A DNA stretch of 64,000 nucleotides from Hofstenia miamia (taxonomy: Eukaryota; Xenacoelomorpha; Acoela): the NCBI GenBank assembly GCA_004352715.1, contig SCFE01000017.1, positions 2,086,572 through 2,150,571 on the forward strand, read 5' to 3'. Numbering within the stretch: the stretch's first letter is position 1; the number at the start of each line of letters is the position of its first letter. Made by a program: the position numbers and the translations under genes. Below the pieces are notes generated by a model. That model ran no database searches and had not been told where the DNA came from. It worked only from the letters and a program-made list of their open reading frames with translations. Positions 60,681 through 64,000 of this stretch are shown piece after piece.

Positions 60681-61680
60681 NNNNNNNNNNNNNNNNNNNN
60701 NNNNNNNNNNNNNNNNNNNNNNNNNNNNNNNNNNNNNNNNNNNNNNNNNNNNNNNNNNNNNNNNNNNNNNNNNNNNNNNNNNNNNNNNNNNNNNNNNNNN
60801 NNNNNNNNNNNNNNNNNNNNNNNNNNNNNNNNNNNNNNNNNNNNNNNNNNNNNNNNNNNNNNNNNNNNNNNNNNNNNNNNNNNNNNNNNNNNNNNNNNNN
60901 NNNNNNNNNNNNNNNNNNNNNNNNNNNNNNNNNNNNNNNNNNNNNNNNNNNNNNNNNNNNNNNNNNNNNNNNNNNNNNNNNNNNNNNNNNNNNNNNNNNN
61001 NNNNNNNNNNNNNNNNNNNNNNNNNNNNNNNNNNNNNNNNNNNNNNNNNNNNNNNNNNNNNNNNNNNNNNNNNNNNNNNNNNNNNNNNNNNNNNNNNNNN
61101 NNNNNNNNNNNNNNNNNNNNNNNNNNNNNNNNNNNNNNNNNNNNNNNNNNNNNNNNNNNNNNNNNNNNNNNNNNNNNNNNNNNNNNNNNNNNNNNNNNNN
61201 NNNNNNNNNNNNNNNNNNNNNNNNNNNNNNNNNNNNNNNNNNNNNNNNNNNNNNNNNNNNNNNNNNNNNNNNNNNNNNNNNNNNNNNNNNNNNNNNNNNN
61301 NNNNNNNNNNNNNNNNNNNNNNNNNNNNNNNNNNNNNNNNNNNNNNNNNNNNNNNNNNNNNNNNNNNNNNNNNNNNNNNNNNNNNNNNNNNNNNNNNNNN
61401 NNNNNNNNNNNNNNNNNNNNNNNNNNNNNNNNNNNNNNNNNNNNNNNNNNNNNNNNNNNNNNNNNNNNNNNNNNNNNNNNNNNNNNNNNNNNNNNNNNNN
61501 NNNNNNNNNNNNNNNNNNNNNNNNNNNNNNNNNNNNNNNNNNNNNNNNNNNNNNNNNNNNNNNNNNNNNNNNNNNNNNNNNNNNNNNNNNNNNNNNNNNN
61601 NNNNNNNNNNNNNNNNNNNNNNNNNNNNNNNNNNNNNNNNNNNNNNNNNNNNNNNNNNNNNNNNNNNNNNNNNNNNNNNN
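60681..61680. other. Assembly gap, exactly 1000 N
   Basis: Second fixed-length scaffold gap. The left side is a plus-strand LTR, the right side a minus-strand LTR of a diverged subfamily. Confidence 0.98.
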
Positions 61681-61853
61681 TTTTTCAATTATCTCTTGAT
61701 CGGCTAACAAGTTTCTTATTTTGACCAATATTAAATCTTAGTTGCATTTTACAAAAATAAACTAAAGTTCATTAACTAAATTTTTACAATCAATTTCAAT
61801 TAATAATCATTCGACGTTATTCAGCTTTAGTTGCCTTTTTGGATGATGCTACA
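61681..61853 (-). repeat. Start of a diverged LTR, minus strand
   Basis: The complement begins TGTAGCATCATCC at 61853, identical to the start of the LTR at 63196, and continues with LTR 1-like words (GATTATTAATT, AATGCAACTAAG). It is cut by the gap. Confidence 0.65.
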
Positions 61854-62430
61854 GTAGGGATTGAAGGGTTGGTGTAATATCCTTGACCAGGCATTATCAC
61901 TGAATATCTATTGCTACTTATATAACATTAGTTGTGTCTCTGGGGGTAAAGATATTACTCATTGCGTACTGCTTGGCTTGTTGTTTCTGTTAACTTAATT
62001 AGACTAGAATTAACCTTTCACTATTTAGGTGATGAAGCCATGGGGTAATCTATCCATTGATTGACGATGGGCATCTGCCCAAAGCTGATCTCCACATCCA
62101 GTGTCACCACTTCCTCCATTTTGTTGAGTGCCACATCTCAGCTAAATTGATACAATTTATGTGTACCCTATCCTAGCTCAGTGTATACTCAAGGCATGGC
62201 ACAACTCGACTTAAACTCTATTTTGTAAAAGTGTTCTATCTATTAACACTGTCTTGTTACTAGTTGTTCATTTTATATATTACATGTAGCCATTACAAAA
62301 TATATTGGCTTGTTTAAATATATTTGGTTTGAACAACTTCCTAACTTACATTTATAATCTAATACATGTATGGTCACTTTATCAGTAATTTATGGGTCAT
62401 TAATTTATATCTAAAATAGTATTAATATAT
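61854..62430 (-). repeat. Body of a diverged LTR, minus strand
   Basis: The complement follows the order of the LTR middle and 3' part: ACCCATAAATTACTG, ACATGTATTA, TAAATGTAAGTTAGGAA, GCCAATATATTTTGTAATGG, CTAGTAACAAG, then ACACTGAGCTAGGATAGGG as in LTR 1 near 39737. It ends directly at the LTR start above (61853), giving a tail-to-head LTR junction. Confidence 0.6.
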
Positions 62431-62577
62431 TTTTTATTAAAAGTCATTTTCTGTCATATGCTAGATTGATTACTATTATGACATACCATTCAGTGAATTT
62501 GCTGCATTTCATTCATCATTTGAGAAACATATATTTTGACACTAATTTCATTGTATTTCAGGAACATCATAGTTAGT
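62431..62577. other. Unassigned bases between LTR body and integrase
   Basis: AT-rich, no recognisable content. It probably spans the deletion that removed the integrase C-terminus and ORF3 from the minus-strand element. Confidence 0.4.
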
Positions 62578-63195
62578 AATATTAGGGCCTTTCATCTGAA
62601 CATGGCTTTGAATGGACTTACTCCCCTGATGGAATGTACAGATGAGTTGTAAAATTATTCTATGAATTCAATTGCTTTTTTCCATTGTTTGCCAGCACTA
62701 CTCTAACCAATTTGATTAGAGTCCTATTCAGCCTCTCTACCAGCCCATTTGCCTGAGGATTATAGGCATTATTTCTAGTTATTTCCTGAATGCTTGCATT
62801 CGATTATTTTCAAATTGTGGACCAAGATCAGAGACTAATTTCTGCATTGGTCCATACTTTAAAATCCAATCTTTCACTATTTTCTTTGCTCTGCATTTGG
62901 CAGTTGTACTGCTTAATGGAATGATTCTGGCATATTTGGTAAAATGGTCGAAGGTATTGAAAACCTTCTCATCCTTGGACAACTGCTCCAAATCCATATT
63001 GACAACCTCATTTGGTCTTTTAGCTGACAAACACTCAAGTTCAGCTCTGTGTTCAGGGAAATGTCTTGTACTTTGTAGAAGGAATTTTTTGCACTTGTTG
63101 ATGATGTTCATAATGGCAGATCTTATCCCCATTGTAACATATAAAGTAATGAACGTCTTTTCAGTTTGTATTATACCTAGATGGCTCCTTTCATG
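62578..63195 (-). pseudogene. pol: Diverged Ty3/gypsy integrase fragment
   Basis: The minus-strand frame 62779-63255 contains a zinc finger with HERSHLG, although the C-x2-C pair reads as KCKKF, so one Cys is missing. MDLEQLSKDEK holds the first Asp, FTKYARIIP follows, and VSDLGPQFENN holds the second Asp. After a shift, PQANGLVERLNRTL (about 62710-62760) carries the Glu. Homology ends near 62580 in PFKAMF. Residues before the finger are translated from LTR sequence. It is a relative, not a duplicate, of the 38-kb integrase. Confidence 0.75.
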
Positions 63196-64000
63196 TGTAG
63201 CATCATCCAAACAAAATCTAAAAAGCTGCAAAATATTGAGTGAAGTTGAGAACAAGATTGAAGAAATGATGATTAAAAATATTATATTTAGATCAATTAG
63301 ATTAATTTAGATTTATTAGTATTATGCAACCAAGAAACAATATGTGTCAAAAATAAGAGATTAGTATTGGTTGATAATAAAACTTTTTGGAAAATGAGGG
63401 GGCAAAATCACTTCCATTATTTTTAGCCACCATCATGGGAGAAGAGAAGCTTAAATTTGAAATGGACAGGTACTTTTCTGGATTTACTATAAATGGGAAT
63501 AAAACATTGTAAGCAATTGATAAAGAATTTTATAAGGAATTTTTATTTTGTTCTACTATCATGGTTTGAATATTTGATATGATGTTGAGCTAATTGAGTG
63601 GTGTTTAGTAGTGGTCTGCATCCATCATAAAGAATGATTCAAGGGTCCCTGTGCCAGACACCAAAAGTGCACATAAGTTAGGTGTAGGAGTTTTTCTCTT
63701 GATTAGCTTGACTAGCAATCCCTTAATACATGTATTAAAATAATTAACTTTGAACAAATGGTTGGATAACCAAAACCTAGGGAATATATTAATATTATTT
63801 TAGATCCAAATTAGTGATCCATAAATGACCAATAAATTGACTGAACATGTATTAATTTATAAATGTAGGTTAGGAAACTGTTCAATATTAATGCATTTAT
63901 TAAAGCCAATATATTTTGGTAATGGCTACATGTTATATTAATAAAGCAGCTAGTAACAAGTCACATTGCAAACAATGAAACACTTTTACAAAAAGTGTAT
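63196..64000 (+). repeat. Diverged LTR 3, running off the window
   Basis: Begins TGTAGCATCATCC and keeps, in order, GGGGGCAAAATCACTTCC, CAGGTACTTTT, a TATA box at 63488, GGGTCC, TTAGGTGTA, AATAAA at 63831 and GCAGCTAGTAAC, as in LTR 1. The overall match is much lower than between LTRs 1 and 2. It lies head to head with the minus-strand integrase. Confidence 0.75.

Noticed and set aside
58389-61728. Long open frames across the 1000-N gaps
   Set aside because: They consist almost entirely of undetermined residues.
1-64000. tRNA or rRNA genes
   Set aside because: No cloverleaf A/B-box pair or rRNA-like conserved stretch was noticed; the only tRNA-like match is the primer-binding site.

Overview
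The window is AT-rich metazoan DNA, most likely from an invertebrate. It has (TA)n microsatellites and homopolymers, runs of N, and remnants of piggyBac, hAT, Tc1/mariner, CACTA/CMC-like, TTA-target and Ty3/gypsy elements. The gypsy primer-binding site resembles the 3' end of animal tRNA-Arg. I found no bacterial-type operon, rRNA, tRNA or CRISPR, and no host gene I can name. The species cannot be fixed from the sequence.

Positions 1-21 kb are almost gene-free. They hold small inverted-repeat elements (2128-2736, 5597-5818), a decayed piggyBac transposase (8900-9746), a Tc1-like fragment (10850-11110) and one broken unidentified reading frame (11537-12340). Positions 21.4-35.5 kb are a mosaic of nested DNA transposons whose target-site duplications can still be read: a 2.5-kb hAT-type element, a degraded hAT transposase, a MITE with an 8-bp duplication, a 3.1-kb CMC-like element, two TTAA-flanked elements, a Tc1-like helix-turn-helix fragment, and a 1998-bp element that split an older coding sequence and itself received a 256-bp hAT MITE.

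Positions 36.2-64 kb are a cluster of one Ty3/gypsy family. The inferred layout is LTR, tRNA-Arg-like PBS, gag (coiled coil plus CCHC knuckle), protease, RT, RNase H, integrase (DD35E), then a very long downstream reading frame (ORF3, about 1,070 codons), a short PPT and the 3' LTR. ORF3 shows no signal peptide or membrane segment, so it does not look like env, and I do not recognise it. Copy A (40.7-45.8 kb) keeps all pol domains but is broken by stops and frameshifts. Copy B (45.8-51.6 kb) has lost RT and RNase H but carries ORF3. A third block (53.5-58.5 kb) is a near-exact repeat of copy A. Opposite-strand integrases lie head to head with plus-strand LTRs at 38889, 60078 and 63196.

The assembly needs caution. 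Most single-N positions adjoin a locally duplicated sequence. The 6.2-kb repeat of copy A ends at a single N in one place and at a 1000-N gap in the other, only 9 bases apart in register. Parts of the retroelement cluster are therefore probably misjoined or unmerged contigs rather than real tandem DNA.
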